Below the pieces are notes generated by a model. It was given only the letters and a program-made list of their open reading frames with translations. It was not told the origin of the DNA and searched no databases. Positions 55,889 through 64,000 of a DNA stretch of 64,000 bases are shown piece after piece. The first letter of the stretch is position 1. Each line of letters opens with the position of its first letter. This DNA comes from Granulosicoccaceae sp. 1_MG-2023 (lineage in GTDB: Bacteria; Pseudomonadota; Gammaproteobacteria; Granulosicoccales; Granulosicoccaceae), in the NCBI GenBank assembly GCA_030546905.1, contig JAUOPI010000018.1, positions 1 to 64,000 on the forward strand, read 5' to 3'. A program made the position numbers and the translations under genes.

Positions 55889-56710
55889 ATGTGGCTTAAG
55901 ACCCGCTGCGAAATGCAATTTGCCATCGATATACCGACCCCTTTCGTGCTTATGCTGCGCCCGCGCAGCGGCTCCCAGCAATGGGTCGCAAAGGAAGAGT
56001 ATCTGATGTCGCCCAGTGTCGACGCCTACGAGTTTACCGATGACTACGGTAATCTCTGCCAGCGTATCGTGGCACCGGCCGGCGACTTTACCATCGCCAC
56101 CTCGGCGCGCATCCGCACCGGCGATCAGATCGACCAGGCCTTCGGCGGCGTGTTTGTGGAAATCCAGCACCTGCCCGATCACGTGCTCAAATACCTGTTA
56201 CCAAGCCGCTACTGCGAATGCGACCGCTTCGGCGACATGGCCCGCGAAATCACCGCACAGTCCCTGCCCGGTTACGATCAGGTGGCGGCAATCGAAACCT
56301 GGTTGCGCGAACGCATCGCCTACTGCCCGGGCAGCAGCGAGGTGCCGCTGTCGGCCATCGAAGTCAATCAGCAGCAATACGGCGTGTGCCGCGATCTGGC
56401 CCATCTGGGCATAAGCCTGTGCCGCAGCCTGAGCATTCCGGCGCGTATGGTGGTGGGCTATCTGCACGGCCTCGAACCCATGGAGCTGCACGCCTGGTTT
56501 GAGGCCTATGTGGACTACCGCTGGTACACCTTTGATGCCACCCAGGCGGTCAAGCGCCCCGGCTACGTAGCCATAGGCTATGGTCGCGATGCCGCCGACG
56601 TGGCCATCTACAACCAATTCGGCCCGGCCGTTTACCCGCTGCATAACTACATCGCCGTCGAACTCGATGAAGACGGCCCCGATATCCGCCTGCTCAGCCA
56701 GAGCGACTGA
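55889..56710 (+). CDS. Transglutaminase-like cysteine protein
   Basis: 273 residues. Catalytic triad visible: Cys in QQYGVCRDLAHLG (about 170), His in MELHAWFEAYV (about 206) and Asp in WYTFDATQ (about 221). The N-terminal 140 residues are a beta domain (bacterial transglutaminase-like N region). No signal peptide, so cytoplasmic, and probably a peptidase or amidase rather than a cross-linking enzyme. It carries GAGGTC ahead of the ATG. Relation to the repeat protein is not shown. Confidence 0.85.
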   Translation: MWLKTRCEMQFAIDIPTPFVLMLRPRSGSQQWVAKEEYLMSPSVDAYEFTDDYGNLCQRIVAPAGDFTIATSARIRTGDQIDQAFGGVFVEIQHLPDHVLKYLLPSRYCECDRFGDMAREITAQSLPGYDQVAAIETWLRERIAYCPGSSEVPLSAIEVNQQQYGVCRDLAHLGISLCRSLSIPARMVVGYLHGLEPMELHAWFEAYVDYRWYTFDATQAVKRPGYVAIGYGRDAADVAIYNQFGPAVYPLHNYIAVELDEDGPDIRLLSQSD

Positions 56711-56807
56711 TCCACCCACCCCGCGGCCGCGTCACGGCCGCCTGACACCCCGCCGAAGCCGCCACCCAAGCGCCCCGTGACCCGGCTGCCTGACGCACAA
56801 ATCACAC

Positions 56808-56837
56808 TTGACGTTTACGTCAACGTTAGCCTAGACT
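56808..56837 (+). promoter_or_regulatory. LiuR-type promoter with palindromic operator
   Basis: The palindrome TTGACGTTTACGTCAA (56808-56823) overlaps a -35 TTGACG; an 18-base spacer and TAGACT (56832-56837) follow. Long spacers with an operator at the -35/spacer are usual for MerR-family promoters. It lies 30 bases before liuR and would let LiuR control its own operon. Confidence 0.7.
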
Positions 56838-56866
56838 CGCGACCAATATGATACGGAATGATAGTT

Positions 56867-57295
56867 ATGACAAAACATATCCGTTACACGATCACCGAGC
56901 TTGCCAAGCGCTACGGCGTAACCACACGGAGCATCCGCTTCTACGAAGAAAAAGGCCTCCTGCACCCCGAACGTGAAGGCCAGAACCGGATCTACAGCGA
57001 ATCCGACCGGGTCCGTCTGCAACTGATACTGCGCGGCAAACGCCTCGGCCTGACCCTCGAAGAAAGCCGCGACATCATCAATATGTACATGCCCGGTCAG
57101 CGCAACGAAGATCAGCTGCAGACCCTGATACAGACCATTCACGCCAAACGCCGGCAACTGAAAGAACAAATGGAAGACCTCAAGCGCATGCTGCTTGATC
57201 TGGACGAGGCCGAAAGCAAATGTCTCGGCGCCCTCGGCGACAACGCCGGACAAATTCCACCACAGAACAAATTGAGGAAGGAGAACCACCGATGA
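56867..57295 (+). CDS. liuR: MerR-family regulator of leucine degradation (LiuR)
   Basis: 142 residues from ATG 56867, 8 bases after ACGGA; the ATG at 56858 is too near that site. N-terminal MerR helix-turn-helix ([26 protein letters not shown], seen in two parts) and a dimer coiled coil (about 75-120). No metal cysteines in the tail, as expected for a metabolite-sensing LiuR. First gene of the liu operon; its stop overlaps liuA (ATGA). Confidence 0.92.
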   Translation: MTKHIRYTITELAKRYGVTTRSIRFYEEKGLLHPEREGQNRIYSESDRVRLQLILRGKRLGLTLEESRDIINMYMPGQRNEDQLQTLIQTIHAKRRQLKEQMEDLKRMLLDLDEAESKCLGALGDNAGQIPPQNKLRKENHR

Positions 57296-58461
57296 ATACA
57301 CCCTACCCGACACTGGATTTCGGCCTCGGTGAAGAGACCGACATGTTGCGTGACACGGTTTATCAGTTCAGCAGCGCCGAGATCGCGCCGCGCGCCGCTG
57401 ATATCGACCGTGAAAACGATTTCCCCGCAGATCTGTGGCGAAAATTCGGCGACCTGGGCCTGCTCGGCATGACGGTCAGCGAGGAATACGGCGGCTCAGG
57501 CATAGGTTATCTGGCCCATGCCGTGGCCATGGAAGAAATCTCCCGCGCCTCGGCCTCGGTGGGCCTGTCCTACGGTGCGCATTCGAATCTGTGCGTTAAC
57601 CAGATTTACAAGAACGGTAGCGAAGAGCAACGCCGTCGCTACCTGCCGGCGCTGTGCAGCGGTGAGCATGTGGGTGCATTGGCGATGTCGGAACCCAACG
57701 CCGGCTCGGATGTGGTCTCCATGCGCCTGCGCGCCGATAAAAAAGGCGACCACTATGTGCTCAACGGCAACAAAATGTGGATCACCAACGGCCCGGATGC
57801 CGACACCTATGTGATTTACGCCAAAACCGATATCGACGCCGGTCCGCGTGGCATCACCGCGTTTATCGTCGAACGTGATTTCCCCGGCTTTTCCCGTCAC
57901 CAGAAGCTCGACAAACTCGGCATGCGCGGCTCCAACACCGGCGAGCTGGTCTTCGAGGACTGCGCCGTGCCTGAAGAAAACGTACTCGGCGGCGTCGGCA
58001 ATGGCGTGCGTGTATTAATGAGTGGTCTGGACTACGAACGCACGGTGCTGGCCGGCGGACCGGTCGGCATAATGCAAGCCTGTCTGGATGTGGTTCTGCC
58101 CTATGTGCATGAACGCAAACAGTTCGGCACCGCGATCGGCGAATTCCAGCTTATGCAAGGCAAAATCGCTGATATGTACGCCGGGCTGAACGCCTCACGT
58201 GCCTATCTCTATGCCGTGGCTCGGGCTTGCGATAATGGCAAGGAAACACGCAAAGACGCCGCCGCTGTGATTCTCTACACCGCAGAAAAAGCCACGCAAA
58301 TGGCACTGGAGGCGATCCAGGCGCTGGGCGGCAACGGCTATACGAACGAATATCCCACCGGACGACTGCTGCGCGACGCCAAGCTCTATGAAATCGGTGC
58401 CGGCACCTCGGAGATCCGCCGCATGCTGATCGGCCGTGAACTGTTCCGCGAATCCGACTGA
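57292..58461 (+). CDS. liuA: Isovaleryl-CoA dehydrogenase
   Basis: 389 residues from ATG 57292 (GAGGAAGGAG before it). Acyl-CoA dehydrogenase signatures [13 protein letters not shown] and [13 protein letters not shown]; the catalytic base is Glu in [13 protein letters not shown], the place specific for isovaleryl-CoA dehydrogenases, rather than near the C terminus as in other family members. It turns isovaleryl-CoA to 3-methylcrotonyl-CoA with FAD. Confidence 0.94.
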   Translation: MNTPYPTLDFGLGEETDMLRDTVYQFSSAEIAPRAADIDRENDFPADLWRKFGDLGLLGMTVSEEYGGSGIGYLAHAVAMEEISRASASVGLSYGAHSNLCVNQIYKNGSEEQRRRYLPALCSGEHVGALAMSEPNAGSDVVSMRLRADKKGDHYVLNGNKMWITNGPDADTYVIYAKTDIDAGPRGITAFIVERDFPGFSRHQKLDKLGMRGSNTGELVFEDCAVPEENVLGGVGNGVRVLMSGLDYERTVLAGGPVGIMQACLDVVLPYVHERKQFGTAIGEFQLMQGKIADMYAGLNASRAYLYAVARACDNGKETRKDAAAVILYTAEKATQMALEAIQALGGNGYTNEYPTGRLLRDAKLYEIGAGTSEIRRMLIGRELFRESD

Positions 58462-58471
58462 GGCCCGAACC

Positions 58472-60079
58472 ATGCCTGTCATAAAAACCTCCGTGAATCC
58501 GCGCAGCGATGATTTTGCCGCTAACCAGGCCGCCATGCAGGCCCTGGTCGGCAAGCTGCATGACTCCCTGGCCACAGTCGCACTGGGCGGCGGCGAGCGC
58601 TACCAGCGCCGCCATGTCGAACGGGGCAAACTCCTGGTACGCGACCGCATCGACGCCCTGCTCGACCCGGGCTCAGCATTTCTGGAACTCTCACCCCTGG
58701 CCGCCTGGGAGGTCTACGATGAAGCCGTGGCGGCCGCCGGTATCGTCACCGGCGTGGGCCTGATCCATGGCACCGAATGCCTGATTATTGCCAATGACGC
58801 CACCGTCAAAGGCGGTTCATACTATCCCCTGACAGTAAAAAAACATTTGCGCGCGCAGGCCATCGCCGAACAGAACAAGCTGCCTTGTATTTATCTGGTC
58901 GATTCGGGCGGTGCCAATCTGCCGCGTCAGGATGAAGTGTTTCCGGACCGCGAGCATTTCGGCCGGATTTTCTACAATCAGGCGCGTATGTCGGCCAAAG
59001 GCATTGCCCAGATCGCCTGCGTAATGGGTTCCTGCACAGCCGGCGGCGCCTACGTGCCGGCCATGGCCGACGAGTCAATTATCGTGCGAAACCAAGGCAC
59101 CATCTTCCTGGCCGGCCCGCCGCTGGTCAAAGCCGCCACCGGCGAAGTGGTCAGCGCCGAAGACCTCGGCGGTGCCGATGTGCATTGCCGCACCTCCGGC
59201 GTGGCAGACCACTATGCGCAGGACGACCACCACGCGCTGCGCCTGGTGCGTGACGCGGTCGCACGCCTTAACCGTCTCAAGCCGCTTCAGCTTGACCGCA
59301 AGCCTGTCACCGAACCGCTGTATGAGCCGCAGGAAATCTACGGCGTGGTGCCGACCGATACGCGCAAGCCCTGGGATGTACGCGAAGTCATCGCCCGGGT
59401 GGTCGATGGTTCGGCTTTTGATGAATTCAAAGCCCTCTACGGCACCACGCTGGTTTGCGGGTTTGCACATTTGTACGGTTATCCGGTCGGCATAGTCGCT
59501 AACAACGGCATCCTCTTCTGCGAATCGGCACTCAAGGGCGCACACTTTGTCGAGCTCTGCGCACAGCGCAAAATCCCGCTGATCTTCCTGCAGAACATCA
59601 CCGGCTTTATGGTCGGCCAACAATACGAAGCCGAAGGGATTGCCAAGCATGGCGCCAAGATGGTCACCGCCGTGGCCTGCGCGGATGTCCCTAAATTCAC
59701 CGTGCTGATCGGCGGCTCATTCGGTGCCGGCAACTACGGCATGTGCGGCCGGGCCTATGATCCGCGGTTTTTGTTTATGTGGCCCAACGCGCGCATTTCC
59801 GTGATGGGCGGCGAACAGGCCGCCGGCGTGATGGCGCAGCTACGCCGTGACCAGCTCGAGCGCGAAGGCAAGTCCTTCAGCGCCGCGGAAGAAGCCGCTT
59901 TCCGCCAGCCGATCCTCGACACCTATGACCATCAGGGTAATCCCTGGTACGCCTCGGCACGCCTTTGGGATGACGGCGTTATAGATCCGGCCGACACCCG
60001 GCGCGTGCTGGGGCTTGCCTTATCGGCATCACTTAATGCACCCATCAACGAATCACGCTTCGGCGTGTTCCGCATGTAG
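58472..60079 (+). CDS. liuB: Methylcrotonyl-CoA carboxylase, carboxyltransferase (beta) subunit
   Basis: 535 residues from ATG 58472, 10 bases after liuA. Carboxyltransferase marks: [89 protein letters not shown]. It passes carboxybiotin CO2 to methylcrotonyl-CoA together with LiuD. Confidence 0.95.
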   Translation: MPVIKTSVNPRSDDFAANQAAMQALVGKLHDSLATVALGGGERYQRRHVERGKLLVRDRIDALLDPGSAFLELSPLAAWEVYDEAVAAAGIVTGVGLIHGTECLIIANDATVKGGSYYPLTVKKHLRAQAIAEQNKLPCIYLVDSGGANLPRQDEVFPDREHFGRIFYNQARMSAKGIAQIACVMGSCTAGGAYVPAMADESIIVRNQGTIFLAGPPLVKAATGEVVSAEDLGGADVHCRTSGVADHYAQDDHHALRLVRDAVARLNRLKPLQLDRKPVTEPLYEPQEIYGVVPTDTRKPWDVREVIARVVDGSAFDEFKALYGTTLVCGFAHLYGYPVGIVANNGILFCESALKGAHFVELCAQRKIPLIFLQNITGFMVGQQYEAEGIAKHGAKMVTAVACADVPKFTVLIGGSFGAGNYGMCGRAYDPRFLFMWPNARISVMGGEQAAGVMAQLRRDQLEREGKSFSAAEEAAFRQPILDTYDHQGNPWYASARLWDDGVIDPADTRRVLGLALSASLNAPINESRFGVFRM

Positions 60080-60088
60080 GTAAACGCC

Positions 60089-60892
60089 ATGAATTACTTT
60101 AGCCTGAACACCGACGAACGCGGCGTCAGCACACTCACGCTGAACCGCGCCGAAAAACACAATGCCTTTGACGACGCCCTGATCAGCGATCTGACGCAGG
60201 CGCTGAAAACCCTGGCCGGCGACGGCAAAAGCCGGGTATTGGTGCTGAGCGCCCGTGGCCGGAGCTTTTGCGCCGGCGCCGATCTGGCCTGGATGAAACG
60301 CATGGCGCAGTTTTCCGAAGCGCAAAACCTCGCCGATGCCGAAGCCCTTGCCGGGCTGTTACACACGCTCAATACCTTGCCTGTACCGACCATCGCCCGG
60401 GTTCACGGTCCGGCTTTCGGCGGCGGCGTCGGGCTGATTGCCTGTTGCGATATGGCGCTGGCCTGCCGGCGTGCGCGTTTTTGCCTGTCGGAGGTCAAAC
60501 TCGGCCTGACACCGGCGACCATCAGCCCCTATGTGGTGCAGGCGATAGGCGCGCGTGCCAGCCGCCGTTATTTTCTTACCGCCGAGAGTTTTGATGCCGA
60601 GCGCGCCCGCGAGCTGGGCCTGATCAGCGAAGTATTTAACGATCTCAGCAGCCTTGATGCGACCCTGGAGGAGCTCTGCACGAGCTTGCTGGGCAACGGC
60701 CCGCAGGCCATGCACGAAGCCAAACGGCTGATCCGGGATGTTGCCGAACGCCCGAACGATGCCACCCTGCGCGCAGACACCAGTGCCCGCATCGCCGCGC
60801 AGCGCGTGTCCGCCGAAGGCCAGGAAGGCCTGAATGCGTTTTTTGCCAAACGCCGCCCGCACTGGCAACACACTGAACCGGAGAACGCCTGA
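60089..60892 (+). CDS. liuC: Methylglutaconyl-CoA hydratase (enoyl-CoA hydratase family)
   Basis: 267 residues, crotonase fold: GRSFCAGADLAWMKRM and VHGPAFGGGVGLIACCDMALA form the oxyanion hole, and CLSEVKLGLTPATISPYVV holds the usual catalytic region. Operon place between the two carboxylase subunits makes 3-methylglutaconyl-CoA the natural substrate. Stop overlaps liuD (TGATG). Confidence 0.92.
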   Translation: MNYFSLNTDERGVSTLTLNRAEKHNAFDDALISDLTQALKTLAGDGKSRVLVLSARGRSFCAGADLAWMKRMAQFSEAQNLADAEALAGLLHTLNTLPVPTIARVHGPAFGGGVGLIACCDMALACRRARFCLSEVKLGLTPATISPYVVQAIGARASRRYFLTAESFDAERARELGLISEVFNDLSSLDATLEELCTSLLGNGPQAMHEAKRLIRDVAERPNDATLRADTSARIAAQRVSAEGQEGLNAFFAKRRPHWQHTEPENA

Positions 60893-62871
60893 TGATAGGC
60901 AAAATACTCATCGCTAACCGCGGCGAGATCGCCTGCCGGGTGATCCGCACGGCAACACAACTGGGCCTGCGCACGGTCGCGGTCTATTCTGACGCTGACC
61001 GCCGCGCACAACACGTACAGCTGGCCGACGAAGCGGTGTATGTGGGTGCCGCGCCGGCCCGCGATTCCTATCTGGACGCTGACAAAATCCTCGCCGCCGC
61101 CACCGCTACCGGCTGTGACGCCGTTCATCCGGGCTACGGTTTTCTCAGTGAGAACGCAGACTTTGCACGGGCCTGCGCCAACGCCGGGCTGCTGTTTGTC
61201 GGCCCGCCGGCCGAAGCCATCGAGGCCATGGGTTCCAAATCCGCTGCCAAAACCCTGATGCAGGAAGCCGGTGTACCGCTGGTGCCGGGCTACCACGGCG
61301 CGCAACAGGACAACCACATCCTGCAATCGCACGCCGACCGCATGGGTTATCCGGTCCTGCTTAAAGCGGCCGCCGGCGGCGGTGGTAAAGGCATGCGCGT
61401 GGTCGAACGGGCAGACGATTTCCTGCCCGCCTGTGAGGCCGCCCGGCGCGAGGCCGCGGCCGGATTCGGCGACGACACACTGCTGGTGGAGAAATACCTT
61501 CTGCAACCCCGGCACGTGGAAATACAGGTCTTTTGCGACAACCACGGCAACAGCGTATATCTGGGCGAACGCGACTGCTCATTACAACGCCGGCACCAGA
61601 AAGTCATCGAAGAAGCCCCCGCCCCCGGCCTCAGTGTTGAACTGCGCCGTGCCATGGGCGAAGCGGCGGTACGCTGTGCCGGGGCCATCGGCTATCGCGG
61701 TGCCGGCACGGTGGAATTCCTGCTCGACCGCGACGGCAGCTTTTATTTTATGGAGATGAATACCCGCCTGCAGGTCGAACATCCGGTCACGGAGATGATC
61801 ACCGACCAGGATCTGGTGGCCTGGCAGCTGGCCGTGGTCGCCGGCGAACCGCTGCCACTGAGCCAGGAGCAGATCCGCCTTGACGGACACGCGTTTGAAG
61901 CGCGCATCTATGCCGAAGATCCACAGAATGATTTTCTGCCCGCCACCGGCCGCATCACGCATTTGCGTTGTCCGCCGTGCGGGCACGGCGTGCGCATTGA
62001 CAGCGGCGTCTGCGAAGGCGACGACATCAGCGTCTACTACGACCCCATGATCGCCAAGCTGATCGTGCACGGCCCGGACCGCGCCAGCGCACTGGGCAAG
62101 CTGCGCCGTGCCCTGAGCCACTATTGCATTACCGGATTACCGACCAACCGCGACTTTCTGCTGCGCTGTGCGGCACACCCGGACTTTGCCGAAGCGCAGA
62201 TCGACACCGGCTTTATCCCGCGACACCTGAACAGCCTGTTAGCGCCGGCTGAGCAAGCGGCTCTGCCGGCGCTGGCCGCCGCCTGTGTGTTTACCCGTCA
62301 ACGCGCGCAGGCGCTGCAGACACTGACGCCCTGGCAATGCGGCGATGACTGGCGTCTGGCCGGCCACTACAGCCGCACACTGGAACTGCAATGCGGCGAC
62401 CACCTGCACAGCATCACCGTCAGCCGTCAGCGCGACAGCAACGCGCTGAACCTGCAACACGGCGATACGCGACTCACGGCAGAGGTCGCGCTCAACGGCG
62501 ATCAGGCCCGCGTACGCCTGGACGGTCACGACTTACAGCTCACCCTGCTCGAAGACGCCGGCAGCTACACCTTGTTTAGCGGGGAAAGCAGCCTGCACTT
62601 CCGCCTCGTTGACCACGGTGATCACAGCGATACAGAAGCGGACGATCACGGCTCGCTGACCGCCCCCATGAACGGCACGGTCATCGCCCTGCTGGCCGAG
62701 CCCGGCCAGACAGTCAGCCGGGGCACACCGCTGCTGGTCATGGAGGCCATGAAAATGGAACACACCCTGAACGCACCGAGCGACGGCCGGATCGACGGGT
62801 TTTATGCCGGCGTCGGGGATCTGGTCAGCGGCGGCAGCGAACTGATCCGTTTCGAGGAGACCGTCGAATGA
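60892..62871 (+). CDS. liuD: Methylcrotonyl-CoA carboxylase, biotin-carrying (alpha) subunit
   Basis: 659 residues. Biotin carboxylase domain 1-450 (ILIANRGEIACRVIRTA, KAAAGGGGKGMRVV, FMEMNTRLQVEHPVTE), a linker and a C-terminal biotinyl domain with MEAMKMEH at about 617-624 (biotinylated Lys). It carries out ATP-dependent biotin carboxylation. Overlaps liuE (ATGA). Confidence 0.95.
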   Translation: MIGKILIANRGEIACRVIRTATQLGLRTVAVYSDADRRAQHVQLADEAVYVGAAPARDSYLDADKILAAATATGCDAVHPGYGFLSENADFARACANAGLLFVGPPAEAIEAMGSKSAAKTLMQEAGVPLVPGYHGAQQDNHILQSHADRMGYPVLLKAAAGGGGKGMRVVERADDFLPACEAARREAAAGFGDDTLLVEKYLLQPRHVEIQVFCDNHGNSVYLGERDCSLQRRHQKVIEEAPAPGLSVELRRAMGEAAVRCAGAIGYRGAGTVEFLLDRDGSFYFMEMNTRLQVEHPVTEMITDQDLVAWQLAVVAGEPLPLSQEQIRLDGHAFEARIYAEDPQNDFLPATGRITHLRCPPCGHGVRIDSGVCEGDDISVYYDPMIAKLIVHGPDRASALGKLRRALSHYCITGLPTNRDFLLRCAAHPDFAEAQIDTGFIPRHLNSLLAPAEQAALPALAAACVFTRQRAQALQTLTPWQCGDDWRLAGHYSRTLELQCGDHLHSITVSRQRDSNALNLQHGDTRLTAEVALNGDQARVRLDGHDLQLTLLEDAGSYTLFSGESSLHFRLVDHGDHSDTEADDHGSLTAPMNGTVIALLAEPGQTVSRGTPLLVMEAMKMEHTLNAPSDGRIDGFYAGVGDLVSGGSELIRFEETVE

Positions 62872-63770
62872 GCCTGCCAACCCGCGTCTCCATCGTCGAA
62901 GTGGGTCCCCGTGACGGCCTGCAGAACGAAACCACAGCAGTCGACACGGCAGCCCGGATACAACTGTGCCTTGACCTTGCCGCAGCCGGCTTACGGCGTA
63001 TCGAGGCCGGCAGCTTCGTCAGCCCGCGCTACGTCTCGCAGATGGCCGGCTCGGCCGAGGTCTTTGCCGGTCTGCCGGACGATGACGGTGTGGTCTACAG
63101 CGCCCTGACACCGAATCTGCGTGGTTATGAAGCCGCCCTGGCCGCTGGGGTACGCGAGGTTGCTGTGTTCGGCTCGGCCTCGGAAGGCTTCAGCCGCAAG
63201 AACATCAACTGCTCGGTGGCCGAAAGCCTGACCCGCTTCAAACCGGTGCTGGCCGCCGCGCAGCGCGACGGCGTGCCGGTACGCGGCTATGTGTCCTGTG
63301 TGGTTGACTGCCCTTACGACGGCCCTACCGCACCGGATGCCGTGCGCCGCGTGGCCGCCGAACTGCTGCACATGGGCTGTTATGAAATCTCGCTCGGTGA
63401 CACGGTCGGCACCGGCACGCCGGGCCGGATTCAGCGCATGCTCAGCGCGGTCGCGGCCGAGACCGGTATGGACACGCTGGCGGCGCATTTCCACGATACC
63501 TACGGTCAAGCCCTGGCCAATGTCTATGCGGCCCTGGAATGCGGTGTCAGCACCATCGACAGTGCCGTGGCCGGACTCGGCGGTTGCCCCTATGCGCGCG
63601 GCGCGTCGGGTAACCTGGCCAGTGAGGATCTGGTCTATCTGCTGGACGGATTGGGCATAGAATCGGGTGTGGACCTGAACACCCTGGCCGCGGCCGGACG
63701 ACGGATCAGCGCTGTACTGGGCCGCACGCCGGTCTCACGCGTGGCACAGGCACTGGCCGCCGCGACCTGA
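62868..63770 (+). CDS. liuE: Hydroxymethylglutaryl-CoA lyase
   Basis: 300 residues. VEVGPRDGLQNE at the N terminus (catalytic Arg, metal Asp), HFHDTYGQALANVYAALE, and the signature AGLGGCPYARGASGNLASED with the catalytic Cys. It cleaves HMG-CoA to acetyl-CoA and acetoacetate, the end of leucine breakdown. Last gene of the unit. Confidence 0.96.
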   Translation: MSLPTRVSIVEVGPRDGLQNETTAVDTAARIQLCLDLAAAGLRRIEAGSFVSPRYVSQMAGSAEVFAGLPDDDGVVYSALTPNLRGYEAALAAGVREVAVFGSASEGFSRKNINCSVAESLTRFKPVLAAAQRDGVPVRGYVSCVVDCPYDGPTAPDAVRRVAAELLHMGCYEISLGDTVGTGTPGRIQRMLSAVAAETGMDTLAAHFHDTYGQALANVYAALECGVSTIDSAVAGLGGCPYARGASGNLASEDLVYLLDGLGIESGVDLNTLAAAGRRISAVLGRTPVSRVAQALAAAT

Positions 63771-63773
63771 ACT

Positions 63774-64000
63774 TTAAAGATACGGCGAGAACAGCCAGAC
63801 CGCCGCATCGCGCAGCTTGGCCGGCATGGACCGGCCCTGCAAATCCGCCAGTGTCAGCGATGCCGACTGCGCCTTCACCTCAGCGAAGTGTTCGGCCAAC
63901 CGGGCGACAAACTTCTCATCAAACACCTCGACCACCAACTCGAAATTCAGGCGCAGCGAACGCGCATCCAGATTGGCCGAGCCGATCAGCGCATAAACGT
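63774..64000 (-). CDS. Cardiolipin synthase-like protein, C-terminal part
   Basis: The last 75 codons of a minus-strand gene that continues past the right edge. The readable tail begins with the phospholipase D-type segment ALIGSANLDARSLRLNFEL, which follows the second HKD motif of cardiolipin synthases, and ends in WLFSPYL. It would join phosphatidylglycerol units in the inner membrane. It converges with liuE, 3 bases away. Confidence 0.85.
   Translation of the reverse strand, partial: VYALIGSANLDARSLRLNFELVVEVFDEKFVARLAEHFAEVKAQSASLTLADLQGRSMPAKLRDAAVWLFSPYL

Overview
The window looks like chromosome of a halotolerant, probably marine, gammaproteobacterium. It is GC-rich, with a complete ectoine (compatible solute) locus, the carboxynorspermidine route to polyamines, an Entner-Doudoroff locus under HexR, a leucine-degradation (liu) operon under a MerR-type LiuR, and a typical proteobacterial imelysin iron cluster. 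I cannot name the genus from sequence alone.

Layout. 0.3-4.2 kb (+): a four-gene 'metallo-mystery pair' operon (MbnP-like copper-binding lipoprotein, MbnH-like diheme enzyme, a CxxCxC beta-barrel-like protein and a lipoprotein). 4.2-10.9 kb: an AEC carrier and an ABC glycan exporter (permease and ATPase) on the minus strand, diverging from a three-domain sulfotransferase/GT2/GT4 fusion and a second sulfotransferase, which suggests a sulfated surface glycan. 11.0-13.4 kb: a PAS-containing chemoreceptor. 13.6-14.5 kb: a cobalamin riboswitch followed by a BtuM-like solitary B12 transporter. 14.7-22.1 kb: ectABC and the ectoine-specific aspartate kinase (minus strand), interrupted by an oppositely oriented two-gene cassette (membrane-anchored ASCH protein and HNH nuclease), plus a divergent MarR-type EctR and a GhrA-like reductase. 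23.0-26.4 kb: a low-GC accessory segment (unknown protein, tail of a TraG-like conjugation protein, small membrane protein, PPC-like lipoprotein) lying between two imperfect 110-bp direct repeats, one of which overlaps the end of ghrA.

26.5-28.6 kb: a NosR/NirI-type flavo-iron-sulfur membrane protein with no nos genes nearby. 28.8-34.9 kb: an iron cluster with two imelysins around a DUF1111 diheme oxidoreductase, a Tat-exported DUF1513 protein and a divergent diheme peroxidase, with a Fur-like box between. 35.5-41.6 kb: speA, carboxynorspermidine dehydrogenase, an acyl-CoA:carboxylate CoA-transferase and carboxynorspermidine decarboxylase. 42.8-48.6 kb: edd-eda diverging from zwf-pgl-hexR, with one HexR-type palindrome in front of each unit. 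48.6-54.3 kb: a TPP riboswitch and thiC-thiO-thiS-thiG-thiDE. 54.3-56.7 kb: a DksA-like zinc finger, a secreted protein made of eight Cys/Trp repeats, and a transglutaminase-like protein. 56.8-63.8 kb: liuR-liuA-liuB-liuC-liuD-liuE. The right edge carries the end of a cardiolipin synthase-like gene on the minus strand.

Most of the window is well-understood metabolism. The parts least explained are the ASCH/HNH cassette inside the ectoine locus, the repeat-flanked conjugative-element remnant, the extended MbnP/MbnH operon and the eight-repeat secreted protein. All functional statements rest on motif recognition by eye; no database search was run.
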